A DNA stretch of 38,837 nt, taken from Chloroherpetonaceae bacterium (lineage in GTDB: Bacteria > Bacteroidota > Chlorobiia > Chlorobiales > Chloroherpetonaceae). The stretch spans positions 1 to 38,837 of the forward strand of contig JANQGG010000047.1 in NCBI GenBank assembly GCA_028277445.1, in the 5' to 3' direction. Under the pieces are notes generated by a model that saw only the letters and a program-made list of their open reading frames with translations, made no database searches and was not told the origin of the DNA. Positions 1 through 7,898 of the stretch are shown piece after piece. The stretch's first letter is position 1. Each line of letters opens with the position of its first letter. The position numbers were made by a program, and so were the translations under genes.

Positions 1-212
1 ATTTGTTTATTGAATCATCATCAGTTCAGATGATAGATCATAATTTAATTGATGCATGTATTAAAATTAGAAAAGAAACCAAATTGAAAATACCAGATGC
101 CATTATTGTGAGTACCGCTTTAAAAACGAAATCTATTTTGGTTACATCTGATAAAGATATGATTACAAAATCATCCGAAAACAGTGTTCAATGCATCGAT
201 CCTTTAACTTAG
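1..212 (+). CDS. PIN-domain protein, C-terminal part (VapC-like), cut by the window edge
   Basis: The reading frame is open from the first complete codon (base 3) to a TAG at 210-212, giving 69 residues. The stretch KIPDAIIVSTALKTKSILVT followed by SDKDM matches the C-terminal half of PIN domains, where an acidic residue in 'PDAI' and another in 'TSDKDM' help bind the catalytic metal. PIN proteins of this size are usually VapC-type ribonuclease toxins. The N-terminal half, with the first catalytic Asp, and any antitoxin gene lie outside the window, so function and completeness cannot be judged. The gene ends exactly where RHS-like coding sequence begins, suggesting a recombination joint. Confidence 0.7.
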   Translation, partial: LFIESSSVQMIDHNLIDACIKIRKETKLKIPDAIIVSTALKTKSILVTSDKDMITKSSENSVQCIDPLT

Positions 213-699
213 CTTAGAAATCTTCTACATCAGCTCAAATGAACGCGTGTTGAAAAACCATTATTACGACACCACGCTTCAAAACCAAACGCTATACCAA
301 CATGGCCTCTCGGGTTTTCCGCTGGCTGTTACGGAAAAAAACAACGCCGGTAGCGTAACTGCTGAGCAAATGTTTATTTACGGGCCAACAGGTCTTTTCG
401 CGATAAAATCAGGCGCTGAACTAACCTATGTTCTCAAAGACCACCGCGGCGGCTCCAAAATTCTGGTGGATGCTTCTGGCACAATAAAAGCCAGTTACGA
501 TTATACTCCATTTGGTGAGCATATGAGAGAAACTGGCTCCTGGGATACTCGATACCAATTCACGGGTCAGGAAAAGGATGAAGAAACAGGGTTGTATAAC
601 TACCGCGCCCGCCTCTACGATCCCTATCTCAAACGTTTCTTACATACCGACCCGGCCGGGCAGGGATTTCACTTTATCGTTTATGCTACAAATGACTGA
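208..699 (+). pseudogene. RHS/YD-repeat core domain fragment
   Basis: A frame open from 208 to the TGA at 697-699 encodes the end of an RHS repeat-associated core. The diagnostic part is RYQFTGQEKDEETGLYNYRA, followed by RLYDPYLKRFLHTDPAGQ. The frame has no good start: GTG 247 or TTG 250 would give about 150 residues, but RHS-like sequence (FYISSNERVLKNHYYD) already reads through bases 223-270, upstream of both. Full RHS proteins are usually over 1000 residues with a long shell of YD repeats and a variable toxic C-terminal tip; here both shell and tip are missing. The frame stops right after 'YATND', where the family continues 'NP/DP..DPxG'. I read it as a remnant or displaced cassette, not a working toxin. 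It ends one base before the hicA stop on the other strand. Confidence 0.75.
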
Positions 700-906
700 T
701 TAACTCAATTTATTTTTATCGATTCCGGCTTGTTTGAGAATGGAGAAAAAGGTGCCTTTCTTCAAATCCTTACCACCATGAACAAGTACAACTATGGTTT
801 TATTTGTGGTTTTATTGTAAAAGAGTTGATGAGAACCTTTGGCTCGTTTAAACTTAAATCCGTTTTGTTCTAAAAGCTTTATTAACCGTTTGGGGTTTAA
901 GTTCAT
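700..906 (-). CDS. hicA: HicA-type mRNA interferase toxin
   Basis: This 68-residue protein has the HicA (YcfA) double-stranded-RNA-binding-like fold signature: a basic N-terminal helix (PKRLIKLLEQNGF), the GSHQLF motif with the catalytic His at residue 26, and the C-terminal VHGGKDLKKGTFFSILKQAG segment. HicA toxins cleave mRNA and are neutralised by HicB. Length is normal for the family and all hallmark residues are present, so it looks intact. It starts at ATG 906 and overlaps the end of hicB by four bases (ATGA), indicating translational coupling. The order hicB then hicA is one of the two known arrangements. Confidence 0.9.
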   Translation of the reverse strand: MNLNPKRLIKLLEQNGFKFKRAKGSHQLFYNKTTNKTIVVLVHGGKDLKKGTFFSILKQAGIDKNKLS

Positions 907-1127
907 AGAGCTTCAACATTTAATGAATATTCTAACGTATTTTTATCATCGGGTATGTTTTCACCTCGTTCTTGTAATTCTTCAATGTATAAAGTTATAG
1001 CTTCTTTTGCCATCAGGATTGCTTCATCAATAGTTTCACCATAAGTTATACATCCGGGCAAACTTGGAACACTAACGGTATATCCACCTTCTTCTTCTTT
1101 ATGTAAATGAATTTTATAGGTATACAT
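903..1127 (-). CDS. hicB: HicB-type antitoxin
   Basis: This 74-residue protein carries the HicB partial RNase-H-like domain: a strand with an acidic loop (KEEEGGYTVSVPSLPGC), then YGETIDEAILMAKEAITLYI and an acidic tail. It lacks the C-terminal HTH or ribbon-helix-helix extension found in longer HicB proteins, so it belongs to the short form; DNA binding may rely on another surface or be absent. It precedes hicA with a four-base overlap. The start at ATG 1127 lies inside an inverted repeat (GTATA-6-TATAC) that could be an operator. As the antitoxin it is expected to bind and block HicA. Confidence 0.88.
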   Translation of the reverse strand: MYTYKIHLHKEEEGGYTVSVPSLPGCITYGETIDEAILMAKEAITLYIEELQERGENIPDDKNTLEYSLNVEAL

Positions 1128-1135
1128 GTTTATAC
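1120..1135. promoter_or_regulatory. Inverted repeat over the hicB start codon, possible operator
   Basis: The arms GTATA (1120-1124) and TATAC (1131-1135) are perfect complements separated by six bases, and the hicB ATG lies in the spacer. TA operons are usually repressed by their own antitoxin or complex at such palindromes. The arms are short, so chance occurrence in AT-rich DNA is possible. Confidence 0.3.
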
Positions 1136-1303
1136 AAGATGCTTATTAGTTGATAAACTTACGATATTTCTTTGTTATAGAAGAACCGTATTTGTTAAAA
1201 CAGATATGGTTTAATTTAGATTTTTGGAGATAAAAAAAACCTCAAAAAAAGTAATTATGTCGTGCTAAATTCTAAGTTTGCAAACGGCAAATAAATCAAA
1301 AAT

Positions 1304-1768
1304 TTAAGGCTTAACCTGCTCAATGGGCATATTTTGGTTTTTCCATTCAGTCCAGCCTTTTGGGAAGACTTTAATGTTCTTAACACCCGCTTCAAAGAGG
1401 ACTTTGGCGATTTGGGAGTTGGCGTTGCAATTCTCATCGTCGCAATAGAGCACGATGGTATAGTTCTCAGGTAAGAAATGCGTAATGGTTTTGAGGTTTT
1501 TTTTGTGGTCATTACACAAATTTAAAGCGCCCGGAATATGTCCCTTAACAAATTCCGATGATGTTCTGGAATCAATAAAGATGGCCTTATCCGTCTTAAA
1601 CAAATCAGACGCTTCTTCAAACGAAATGATTTGTTCTTTTGGAAAAGATATTGAACCGAACGCAAAATGATGATTCAATAAAGGTTGTGAATAAATAGTT
1701 GCGCCAAAGAATAGCGAACTTAACATGATGAGTATCGGCGAAAGCATAAATAATAAGCGGCGCGTCAT
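1304..1768 (-). CDS. Secreted or membrane-anchored rhodanese-like domain protein
   Basis: A 154-residue protein with an N-terminal hydrophobic segment (residues 5-25, LLFMLSPILIMLSSLFFGAT) that is either a signal peptide or anchor, so it should act outside the cytoplasm. The rest is one rhodanese domain: FIDSR (64-68), GHIPGALNL (76-84) and YCDDENCNANSQIA (108-121), with the catalytic-position Cys109. The active loop has a second Cys (114) and no Arg at the usual place, unlike the CxxGxR loop of thiosulfate sulfurtransferases, so the substrate is unknown; a thiol-relay role is possible but unproved. It starts five bases after the DUF1573 gene, so it is the last gene of the serS operon. Confidence 0.85.
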   Translation of the reverse strand: MTRRLLFMLSPILIMLSSLFFGATIYSQPLLNHHFAFGSISFPKEQIISFEEASDLFKTDKAIFIDSRTSSEFVKGHIPGALNLCNDHKKNLKTITHFLPENYTIVLYCDDENCNANSQIAKVLFEAGVKNIKVFPKGWTEWKNQNMPIEQVKP

Positions 1769-1773
1769 AAAAT

Positions 1774-2481
1774 TTAATTCACTCGAAAGAATGTTTTTAT
1801 AGAAAAAAGAGGCTGCCGAAGGCTGTTAGTTTTTACATAAATGTTTTTTTTGAAAAAACCAAGTGAGCGTGCTTCTAATTCTAACAAAAACGTGAATTTT
1901 TCGTCGGGTAAAACCTTTTTTGGCACGTATTGAGCTGAGATGTTCTCCGAGTTGCTAAACACTTTCAAAACCAACAATGTATCCGTAGACGTGTTTATAA
2001 GTGAAATAAGTTGCTTTTTTTTCGAACCCTGTTCTACCGATCCAAAATTGATTGTCTTTTTGGCTCCATCAAGTAACCAGTTGTTAAGAACCTTGGCTTT
2101 AACCCAGAGTCGTTTAAAAGCTAAATCCGGTTCGTTGGTAAAAATATCAATGTATTTTTGAACTTCACCGCGAAATCCCTGGGAATCGAAGGTGATCAAA
2201 ACGGTGTGGGTATCTGAAGGCGCAATTGAGCACAATGGATTGGTTACACTCATGCAACGGCATGAGGGTTGAATATCTTCTAAAACAAGGGTGTCATTGC
2301 CGGTATTCATAAATTGAATGCTTAACTCTCGCACGTCTCCGCCATAAAGCTCGCCAACATCAATTTCGGATTGATCAACCTGAAGCTGCGGCTGGGCTAA
2401 ACTTATGGAAGAAAAGAGCGCAAGCTGTAAAACGCCGCACAAAAATGTGATAGATATCCAATTGGCAACTTTAGGTTTCAT
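1774..2481 (-). CDS. DUF1573 family periplasmic protein
   Basis: This 235-residue protein starts with a clear signal peptide (WISITFLCGVLQLALFSSIS, then LAQ). Residues about 35-125 are a DUF1573 domain: 'DVGELYGGDVRELSIQFMN', then LVLEDIQPSCRCMSV and a FRGEVQKYIDIFTN strand. This immunoglobulin-like fold is common in Bacteroidota exported proteins. A second, less typical beta domain (about 145-235) resembles another copy (INFGSVEQGSKKKQLISLIN). Function of the family is not established. The start could also be TTG 2490, overlapping the serS stop; I prefer ATG 2481, one base after that stop. It is cotranscribed with serS and the rhodanese gene; its SCRC cysteines and the neighbouring rhodanese hint at thiol chemistry, which is inference. 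Confidence 0.85.
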   Translation of the reverse strand: MKPKVANWISITFLCGVLQLALFSSISLAQPQLQVDQSEIDVGELYGGDVRELSIQFMNTGNDTLVLEDIQPSCRCMSVTNPLCSIAPSDTHTVLITFDSQGFRGEVQKYIDIFTNEPDLAFKRLWVKAKVLNNWLLDGAKKTINFGSVEQGSKKKQLISLINTSTDTLLVLKVFSNSENISAQYVPKKVLPDEKFTFLLELEARSLGFFKKNIYVKTNSLRQPLFSIKTFFRVN

Positions 2482-2482
2482 C

Positions 2483-3766
2483 TTACTCAATCACGTCGCA
2501 GTTTAAGTATTTTCGCAACACATCTGGGACTTCAACAGCGCCCTGTTCCGTCTGGTAATTTTCAATCAACGATACCATCAAGCGCGATGTGGCCAGACCA
2601 GAGCCATTCAAAGTATGCACAAACTCCGGTTTGGATTTTCCATCGCGTTTAAAGCGAATCGAAGCGCGGCGGGCTTGGTAGTCTTCGAAGTTCGAACAGC
2701 TCGAAGCTTCCAGGAATTTTTCTTCAGCCGGAGACCAGACTTCAATATCATAGCATTTGGCGGCATTGGCGCTGATATCCCCACTGCAAAGTAAAAGTAC
2801 ACGATACGGGATTTCCAGAGCTTTTAAGACGGCCTCGGCATCCAAAAGCAAGGCTTCCAGTTCGTCATAAGACGTTTCGGGTTTGACAAACTTGACCAGT
2901 TCAACTTTATTAAACTGATGCGTGCGTAAAAAGCCTTTGGTATCTTTGCCATAACTGCCCGCTTCTCTTCGGAAACATGCCGAATACGCCGCATACTTAA
3001 TTGGCAGTTTATTTGGAGGAAGCATCTCTTGGCGGTGCATATTGGTTACAGGCACTTCAGCCGTAGGAATGGCATACATATCATCATCCTGCATATAATA
3101 AACCTGATCGCTGAATTTCGGCCAATTGCCTGTTCCCCTTAACGACTCTTTATTGACGAAAAACGGAGGGAAAACTTCGGTATAGCCATGGTTTTCCAAG
3201 TGCAGATCGAGCATGAAATTGATCAGCGCGCGCTCCAGGCTTGCTCCTTTTCCGACATAAAGCGGAAATCCGGCCCCAGCAATTTTAGCGCCTCGTTCAA
3301 AATCCAAAATGCCAAGTTTTTTGCCCAGTTCCAGGTGGTCTTTAGGTTTGAACAAAAACTCACGTCGCTCATCCATGCATTCCTTATACACGGTGTTCTC
3401 AGATTCGCTATAACCTTCCGGGGTATCGGGATGCAACATGTTAGGCAATCGCAACAGCATGTTTTCCTGTTCGGCTTCAATATCGCGAATGCGTTGATCA
3501 TAAGAGCTAATTTCCTCGCCAACCGCCTTCATTTCGGCAATCAACTCATCAGCCGATCCTGATTTTTCCCGTTTGATCTTTGAAATCTCCTGGGTAACCT
3601 TGTTGCGCCTGGATTTTAGTTCATCGCGCGCGGCAATTTTTTCACGACGTTCTTTATCCAATTCAAGAACCTCATCAACAGAGGTTTCTTCATGCGCCAA
3701 CTTTCGGCGTTTCAGCATATCTTTTATGGCATCGGGGTTTTCACGAATGAGTTTAATATCCAGCAT
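2483..3766 (-). CDS. serS: Seryl-tRNA synthetase
   Basis: This 427-residue class II aminoacyl-tRNA synthetase charges tRNA-Ser with serine in the cytoplasm. The N-terminal 110 residues form the long antiparallel coiled coil that grips the tRNA long variable arm ([20 protein letters not shown] onwards). The catalytic core shows motif 2 as [17 protein letters not shown]-type sequence (here [20 protein letters not shown]), then [10 protein letters not shown], and motif 3 near the end as [20 protein letters not shown]. Length is standard and no key motif is missing. It follows the GNAT gene by 16 bases and abuts the DUF1573 gene, in the middle of a five-gene minus-strand operon. Confidence 0.98.
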   Translation of the reverse strand: MLDIKLIRENPDAIKDMLKRRKLAHEETSVDEVLELDKERREKIAARDELKSRRNKVTQEISKIKREKSGSADELIAEMKAVGEEISSYDQRIRDIEAEQENMLLRLPNMLHPDTPEGYSESENTVYKECMDERREFLFKPKDHLELGKKLGILDFERGAKIAGAGFPLYVGKGASLERALINFMLDLHLENHGYTEVFPPFFVNKESLRGTGNWPKFSDQVYYMQDDDMYAIPTAEVPVTNMHRQEMLPPNKLPIKYAAYSACFRREAGSYGKDTKGFLRTHQFNKVELVKFVKPETSYDELEALLLDAEAVLKALEIPYRVLLLCSGDISANAAKCYDIEVWSPAEEKFLEASSCSNFEDYQARRASIRFKRDGKSKPEFVHTLNGSGLATSRLMVSLIENYQTEQGAVEVPDVLRKYLNCDVIE

Positions 3767-3782
3767 AAGAACAAATGATTAA

Positions 3783-4382
3783 CTAAATTTTAATTTTTGG
3801 GTAGTTCCCGTTTAATAAGGTTTGAACATAGGTGGCGTGATAGCGTTTATACATCTTGGCAAGCATTGCATAAAGGGTGATCGTTTGCCAGCGATGATTG
3901 ATGAGCCGCGCTTCGGCCAGCTCTCCTTCCAAAGAAAACTGCAATTTCTCCAGAATATGCCTGCTTTGTTGATGGTCAGAGGGCGCAGTGGCATACACTC
4001 GATGCAACCGGCATTCGTTAAATAAAAACCAGAGCATCAACACAATGGCTTCGGATGCGCAACCTTTACCGGTAAAAGGTGTGGCGACCCAATAGCCGAT
4101 TTCAGTATTTTGATTGGGCCAATCCACCACATATGTGCTGATATAACCAATCAGGTTTGATGACGACTTTTCAAGCATTACAAAAGCAAACAGTTGATGA
4201 TCGTGCATTTGCTGAAGGGTTCGCTCAACCACAAGCCGCTGCTCGTTTAAAGATAACGGATGAACAAGTCCGGGTTTAACATCTTTTAATTCCCGAAATG
4301 AAACCGATGAAGCCTTGCAAAGCGGCTCAGTATAACGCCTATCTAATTCGTCTAACACAAGTGAATGGCCTTCAATAATCAT
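3783..4382 (-). CDS. GNAT-family N-acetyltransferase (RimJ/RimL type)
   Basis: This 199-residue protein has the RimJ/RimL-like acetyltransferase pattern: a central beta strand LIGYISTYVVDW, EIGYWVATPFTGKGCASEAI with the acetyl-CoA pyrophosphate-binding loop (TGKGCASEA), then RVYATAPSDHQQSRHILEKL, the usual Asn/Ser-rich helix, and GELAEARLINHRWQTITLYA. It should transfer an acetyl group from acetyl-CoA to an amine, but the substrate cannot be read from sequence. About 25 extra C-terminal residues (YKRYHATYVQ...) extend past the domain. The ATG overlaps the stop of the yqeY-like gene by one base, indicating coupling. Confidence 0.85.
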   Translation of the reverse strand: MIIEGHSLVLDELDRRYTEPLCKASSVSFRELKDVKPGLVHPLSLNEQRLVVERTLQQMHDHQLFAFVMLEKSSSNLIGYISTYVVDWPNQNTEIGYWVATPFTGKGCASEAIVLMLWFLFNECRLHRVYATAPSDHQQSRHILEKLQFSLEGELAEARLINHRWQTITLYAMLAKMYKRYHATYVQTLLNGNYPKIKI

Positions 4383-4840
4383 TAAGCGCCTAAAAGCTCT
4401 TTTACAAGGGTTTGGACTTTGCTGCCATCGGCTTTGCCTTTAAGCTCTTTCATGGCCGGACCCATTACTTTTCCCATATCTTTTGGCGAAGATGCGCCAA
4501 CTTTTTGAATAATCGTTTCAATGATGGATTTGATTTCCTCTTCTGAAAGCGCTTTGGGGAGATAGTCTTCCAAAATAGCAAGTTCAGCAGCTTCTTTGTC
4601 AGCTAAATCCTCGCGGCCACCGGCTTTGTATTGTTCAATAGAATCCTTGCGTCGCTTGGCTAATCCAATAACCACATCCATTTCCTGCTCAGCCGAAAGC
4701 TCTCCTTTGCCACCCACACGAATCGAGACTTCTTTTTCAAGCAAAGCTGCACGAATGGAGCGAAGGGTTTCGAGGCGATTTTTATCGCCCTGTTTCATTG
4801 CATCTTTTAAATCACTATTGATTTTTTCTTTAAAAGACAT
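4382..4840 (-). CDS. GatB/YqeY domain protein
   Basis: The 152-residue product from ATG 4840 matches the GatB/YqeY family throughout: MSFKEKINSDLKDAMKQGDK, then LETLRSIRAALLEKEV, the central RRKDSIEQYKAGGREDLADK and LEDYLPKALSEEEIKSII, ending MGKVMGPAMKELKGKADG. The domain is the tRNA-binding tail of the amidotransferase subunit GatB found as a free protein; its role alone is not settled, though tRNA interaction is expected. The frame extends upstream to 4909, but the added 23 residues are hydrophobic and unlike the family, so I take 4840. First gene of the minus-strand serS operon. Confidence 0.92.
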   Translation of the reverse strand: MSFKEKINSDLKDAMKQGDKNRLETLRSIRAALLEKEVSIRVGGKGELSAEQEMDVVIGLAKRRKDSIEQYKAGGREDLADKEAAELAILEDYLPKALSEEEIKSIIETIIQKVGASSPKDMGKVMGPAMKELKGKADGSKVQTLVKELLGA

Positions 4841-4950
4841 AGCCTTGAGTAGATATTTTGAGTTGAATTGGCTAAAAATACACCGTATCGCGATAAAAAA
4901 AAACTTCAAAGCACGTCTGCGCGATTATTTCTAAAAGCATTAAACAGACG

Positions 4951-6339
4951 CTAACGTCCGGAATTTAATAAAGCTTGTTTGATTTTTTTTCTCACCCTTG
5001 GATCGGATTCGGTTTGGAGCGCCGATTTTAAAAGCACGTTGGCATCGCGGCGCTTGTAGCGGCTCAATACCTTGACGGCGCTGAGTCGAAGCTTTGGGTT
5101 TTGGCAGGTCAGATAGTCGCGTAAAATGGGGAGCATATCTTTTGCATCGCCAAGTTGAGAGAGCGTTTCAAGGAGAACAAGGTTGATTTTTTCTTCTTTG
5201 TTTTGGCAGGGCGATTCGGCATATGGCCTCAGTTTTAGAAACATCTCCGGCATATCGCTTGCTGATATGGCTTTTAACGCCGCAATTTTGACTTCAGTGT
5301 TAAAGCTGTGTTGAAAGGCGTCTAAGCAAAAAAGCGGCGCTTCAATCAGTTGTATGGCACCGATCTGTTTTAAAAGTATTTGCTTTAAAATCGGCGACTC
5401 GGTTAGGTTATAAAGTTCAATGAGCTTTGGCAAAGCTTCGGGTGTCAATGAATTTTGAAAGACTTGGATCAATGCTTTTCGAAGTTGAAACGATGCCGAT
5501 TTATACGTTTTGCCAAGCTCAGGAAGCGTATGCACATGTTGGTATGAACCCAAAGCCTCTGCCGCTGCGATTTGTACCGATTCATCAGGATCAAAACGAA
5601 TGGTGGAAATCAATGCGCGTTTAACTCTATCGGATTTAAAATCAGTTATTGACCCGGCGGCAGTTTTTCTGCTTTCAATTGAAGCATCGTTTTTTAGGGT
5701 TTGAATCAGTACATCGGCCGCCAAAGGGCTTGAAAGTGATGATAATGCTTCCAACACGTCGTTTTTGATGTGCTGTGCACCATGAGATAAGAGTTTTCGA
5801 AGGAACACGACTTTTTTAGAGTCATCCTCAAACGATAAACTTTGCATGAATTTTTTAACAAGCCATAATTTCTGAGAGCCTTTTTCTGTAATATCAAAAA
5901 ATGTGGGTGTTAGGCAAGGAATAACTTCGTAACGTGTTTTAGCTTTGTGAGGATTTTGAAAAAATGACGCTTGCCGGGTTTGTTTCTGTAAAAAAACCAA
6001 ATATTGCTTGCCGTTTTTGAATTGTACCGGAAATTGCTTTTGTTTAGAGTGAATGGGCCGTTTCCCTACTATCCAGGACTGATATGAAAACGGCAGTTCA
6101 ATGCCGGATGATCGAATATGATCTTTGAGACTTTCTAAAACCTTACACGTTGCCTTTTTACCAAACTCAGGCCCGGAAATGCCGGTGATTTTAATCACCA
6201 AAATATCATGAGCTTGTTTTGTCAGTTCATATGTAGTTGGGCAGATCGGTTGTTCAGCAAATGCTTTAAATTGCCCCAGAATAACTAACAATATGAGTGC
6301 AGCAAAGCTTATGCTTGTATTTAAATAGCGCTGTTTCAT
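4951..6339 (-). CDS. Secreted HEAT-repeat protein
   Basis: A 462-residue protein starting at ATG 6339 with a signal peptide (SISFAALILLVILGQFKAFA, then EQ). Residues about 30-150 hold a small domain beginning CPTTYELTKQAHDILVIKI and including KNGKQYLVFLQKQ; this resembles TIMP/NTR-like modules of secreted proteins, a tentative match. From about 185 to the end are tandem alpha-helical HEAT-like repeats, for example VLEALSSLSSPLAADVLIQT, ALISTIRFDPDESVQIAAAE and LLKSALQTESDPRVRKKIKQ. HEAT arrays are protein-binding scaffolds; no catalytic motif is visible. A longer frame to 6462 exists but would overlap pdxH and bypass the signal peptide. The gene is divergent from pdxH with 50 bases between starts. 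Confidence 0.8.
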   Translation of the reverse strand: MKQRYLNTSISFAALILLVILGQFKAFAEQPICPTTYELTKQAHDILVIKITGISGPEFGKKATCKVLESLKDHIRSSGIELPFSYQSWIVGKRPIHSKQKQFPVQFKNGKQYLVFLQKQTRQASFFQNPHKAKTRYEVIPCLTPTFFDITEKGSQKLWLVKKFMQSLSFEDDSKKVVFLRKLLSHGAQHIKNDVLEALSSLSSPLAADVLIQTLKNDASIESRKTAAGSITDFKSDRVKRALISTIRFDPDESVQIAAAEALGSYQHVHTLPELGKTYKSASFQLRKALIQVFQNSLTPEALPKLIELYNLTESPILKQILLKQIGAIQLIEAPLFCLDAFQHSFNTEVKIAALKAISASDMPEMFLKLRPYAESPCQNKEEKINLVLLETLSQLGDAKDMLPILRDYLTCQNPKLRLSAVKVLSRYKRRDANVLLKSALQTESDPRVRKKIKQALLNSGR

Positions 6340-6389
6340 GCACGGGTGGTAAGTGAAATTTTGCCCTGAACGATCTAAACACAACTGAT

Positions 6390-7031
6390 ATGGATGATCG
6401 TAATCTAAAGAAAGAATATAGTGGAAATCATCTAAATGAGCGTGATATGCATCCCAACCCATTTTGTCAGTTTAAAAAATGGTTTCAGGAAGCCGTGCGT
6501 GATAATATTGAAGAACCCAACGCAATGACACTAGCTACAGCCGATTCATCAGGTATGCCTTCAGCGAGGGTAGTTTTGCTGAAGCAATTTGATGAACATG
6601 GATTTGTGTTTTATACCAACAAAGAAAGTCAGAAAGGCGAGGAGTTAAGAGACAATCCTTACGCTGCGTTGGTGCTTTATTGGTACAAACAACTTCGCCA
6701 GGTACGAATATCGGGTGTTGTAGAAGAAGTATCTCAAGAAGAATCCGAACGATATTTTAGCTCCAGGCCAAAAGGGAGTCAATTGGGAGCATGGGCATCA
6801 AAGCAAAGTAAGGTGATTAAAAGTCGTCAGCAACTTGACGATGCTTTTGCCGATTACGAAAACACATTTCAGGATAAAAGCATCCCCATGCCGGCTTATT
6901 GGGGAGGTTATCGTGTGAAACCAGTAACATTTGAATTTTGGCAAAGTCAAGCCAATCGATTGCACGATCGAATTTTGTATAAATTGAATGCCGAAACATC
7001 AGAATGGGAAATCTCAAGGCTTGCGCCGTAA
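6390..7031 (+). CDS. pdxH: Pyridoxamine 5'-phosphate oxidase
   Basis: This 213-residue flavoprotein oxidises pyridoxamine or pyridoxine 5'-phosphate to pyridoxal 5'-phosphate using FMN and oxygen. Family hallmarks run in order: the N-terminal EYSGNHLNERDMHPNPFCQF, PSARVVLLKQFDEHGFVFYT, WYKQLRQVRISGVVEEVSQE, YFSSRPKGSQLGAWASKQS, then WGGYRVKPVTFEFWQ and the C-terminal RLHDRILY and RLAP. Length is typical and both FMN-binding and PLP-binding segments are complete. It stands alone, divergent from the HEAT gene, and implies at least partly aerobic B6 metabolism. Confidence 0.97.
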   Translation: MDDRNLKKEYSGNHLNERDMHPNPFCQFKKWFQEAVRDNIEEPNAMTLATADSSGMPSARVVLLKQFDEHGFVFYTNKESQKGEELRDNPYAALVLYWYKQLRQVRISGVVEEVSQEESERYFSSRPKGSQLGAWASKQSKVIKSRQQLDDAFADYENTFQDKSIPMPAYWGGYRVKPVTFEFWQSQANRLHDRILYKLNAETSEWEISRLAP

Positions 7032-7049
7032 ATTTTTTTCTAAAAAGTC

Positions 7050-7376
7050 ATCGCGAATGCCTGAAAGGCGTGTGGCGATCTATAAATGCTTCTGGATTGC
7101 TTTGCTTTGTTGCTAATGAGGCGGTTTTTTTGTCGCTCCTGCGAAAGCAGGAGCCTATGGATGCCTGCGTGCGCAGGCATGATCTGGTTGGTTGATGAAC
7201 TTTAAATTAATGAATTCGTCATTACTTATTTGTGTTTTTAACGATTCAAAATGCCAGACTTCCAATGACGCATTTACGTTATTGGTCACCCTGAATTAAT
7301 TTCAGGGTCTCAGAAAATACCAATTTGGTTGAGATGCTGAATCAAGTTCAGCATAACTATCTACGCCAAAAATTTT
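7050..7376. repeat. Gene-free stretch with repeat remnants and hairpins
   Basis: The 430 bases between pdxH and the next gene hold no credible gene but several compact dyads. At 7050-7079 ATCGC/GCGAT arms enclose GCCT-GAA-AGGC. At 7135-7154 a perfect eight-base-pair stem closes on a GAAA tetraloop. At 7161-7180 ATGCCTGCGTGCGCAGGCAT is a near-perfect palindrome. At about 7291-7309 CCCTGAA pairs with TTCAGGG, and at 7337-7353 GCTGAA pairs with TTCAGC. Such motifs resemble interspersed intergenic repeats. The segment 7218-7269 (GTCATTAC...ACTTCCAATGAC) and the word ACGCCAAAAATTTT (7363-7376) recur in the gene-free stretch near 37.4-37.8 kb. Confidence 0.6.
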
Positions 7377-7462
7377 TACTATTAGTGAGATTTGCTTGAA
7401 AAATTAATCGATATTAAACTTTGTTCAATCTGTTGCATTATTTAACCTCAACTGAATCGGAT

Positions 7463-7864
7463 ATGCTGCAATTAACCCAGGATATGAAAGATATGCTCAA
7501 CCAAGCCCAGATTTGGATTCTGGCTACGGTAGATCAGGGTGGCATTCCAAATGCGGTGGCAATTAATTGGTGTGAGCGTATTGATGATCGCACAGTGATG
7601 CTCATTGATAATTGCATGAAAAAAACCACAGAAAACATTCGGCATAATCCCAATGTGGCCATTACGGTTTGGTTAGGTAATAAAGGTTATCAGTTTAAAG
7701 GCAAAGCCAGAATTGAAAACAAAGGACCGATTTTTGATGAAGCGGTTCATATCGTTAAAGCTGCAAAACCGATGCTTAAACCGAAAAATGTAGTCATTGT
7801 TGAAATTGATAACGTGTATTTTAACACCAATGGTGAGCAAAGTAGTGCGTTATTAACCGATTAA
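7463..7864 (+). CDS. Pyridoxamine 5'-phosphate oxidase-like FMN-binding protein
   Basis: A 133-residue protein (from ATG 7463) of the split-barrel PNPOx-like family: DMLNQAQIWILATVDQGGIP, NAVAINWCERIDDRTVMLID, TTENIRHNPNVAITVW and GYQFKGKARIENKGPIFDEA. These proteins bind FMN or F420-like flavins in a dimer; many have unknown substrates, so a specific reaction cannot be given. It lacks the C-terminal RLHDR segment of true PdxH, so it is not a second PdxH. Start choice is uncertain: TTG 7421 would add 14 residues and ATG 7484 would shorten it; none has a strong ribosome-binding site. Confidence 0.8.
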   Translation: MLQLTQDMKDMLNQAQIWILATVDQGGIPNAVAINWCERIDDRTVMLIDNCMKKTTENIRHNPNVAITVWLGNKGYQFKGKARIENKGPIFDEAVHIVKAAKPMLKPKNVVIVEIDNVYFNTNGEQSSALLTD

Positions 7865-7898
7865 TCTTGACATTATCTTTGAAACTTTACGCAAGTGT

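Noticed and set aside
1277-1291. TTTGC/GCAAA dyad after the rhodanese gene as a terminator
   Set aside because: Only five pairs and no T-run directly after it on the minus strand.
6340-6462. 41-codon N-terminal extension of the HEAT-repeat gene
   Set aside because: It would overlap the pdxH start and place the signal peptide internally.
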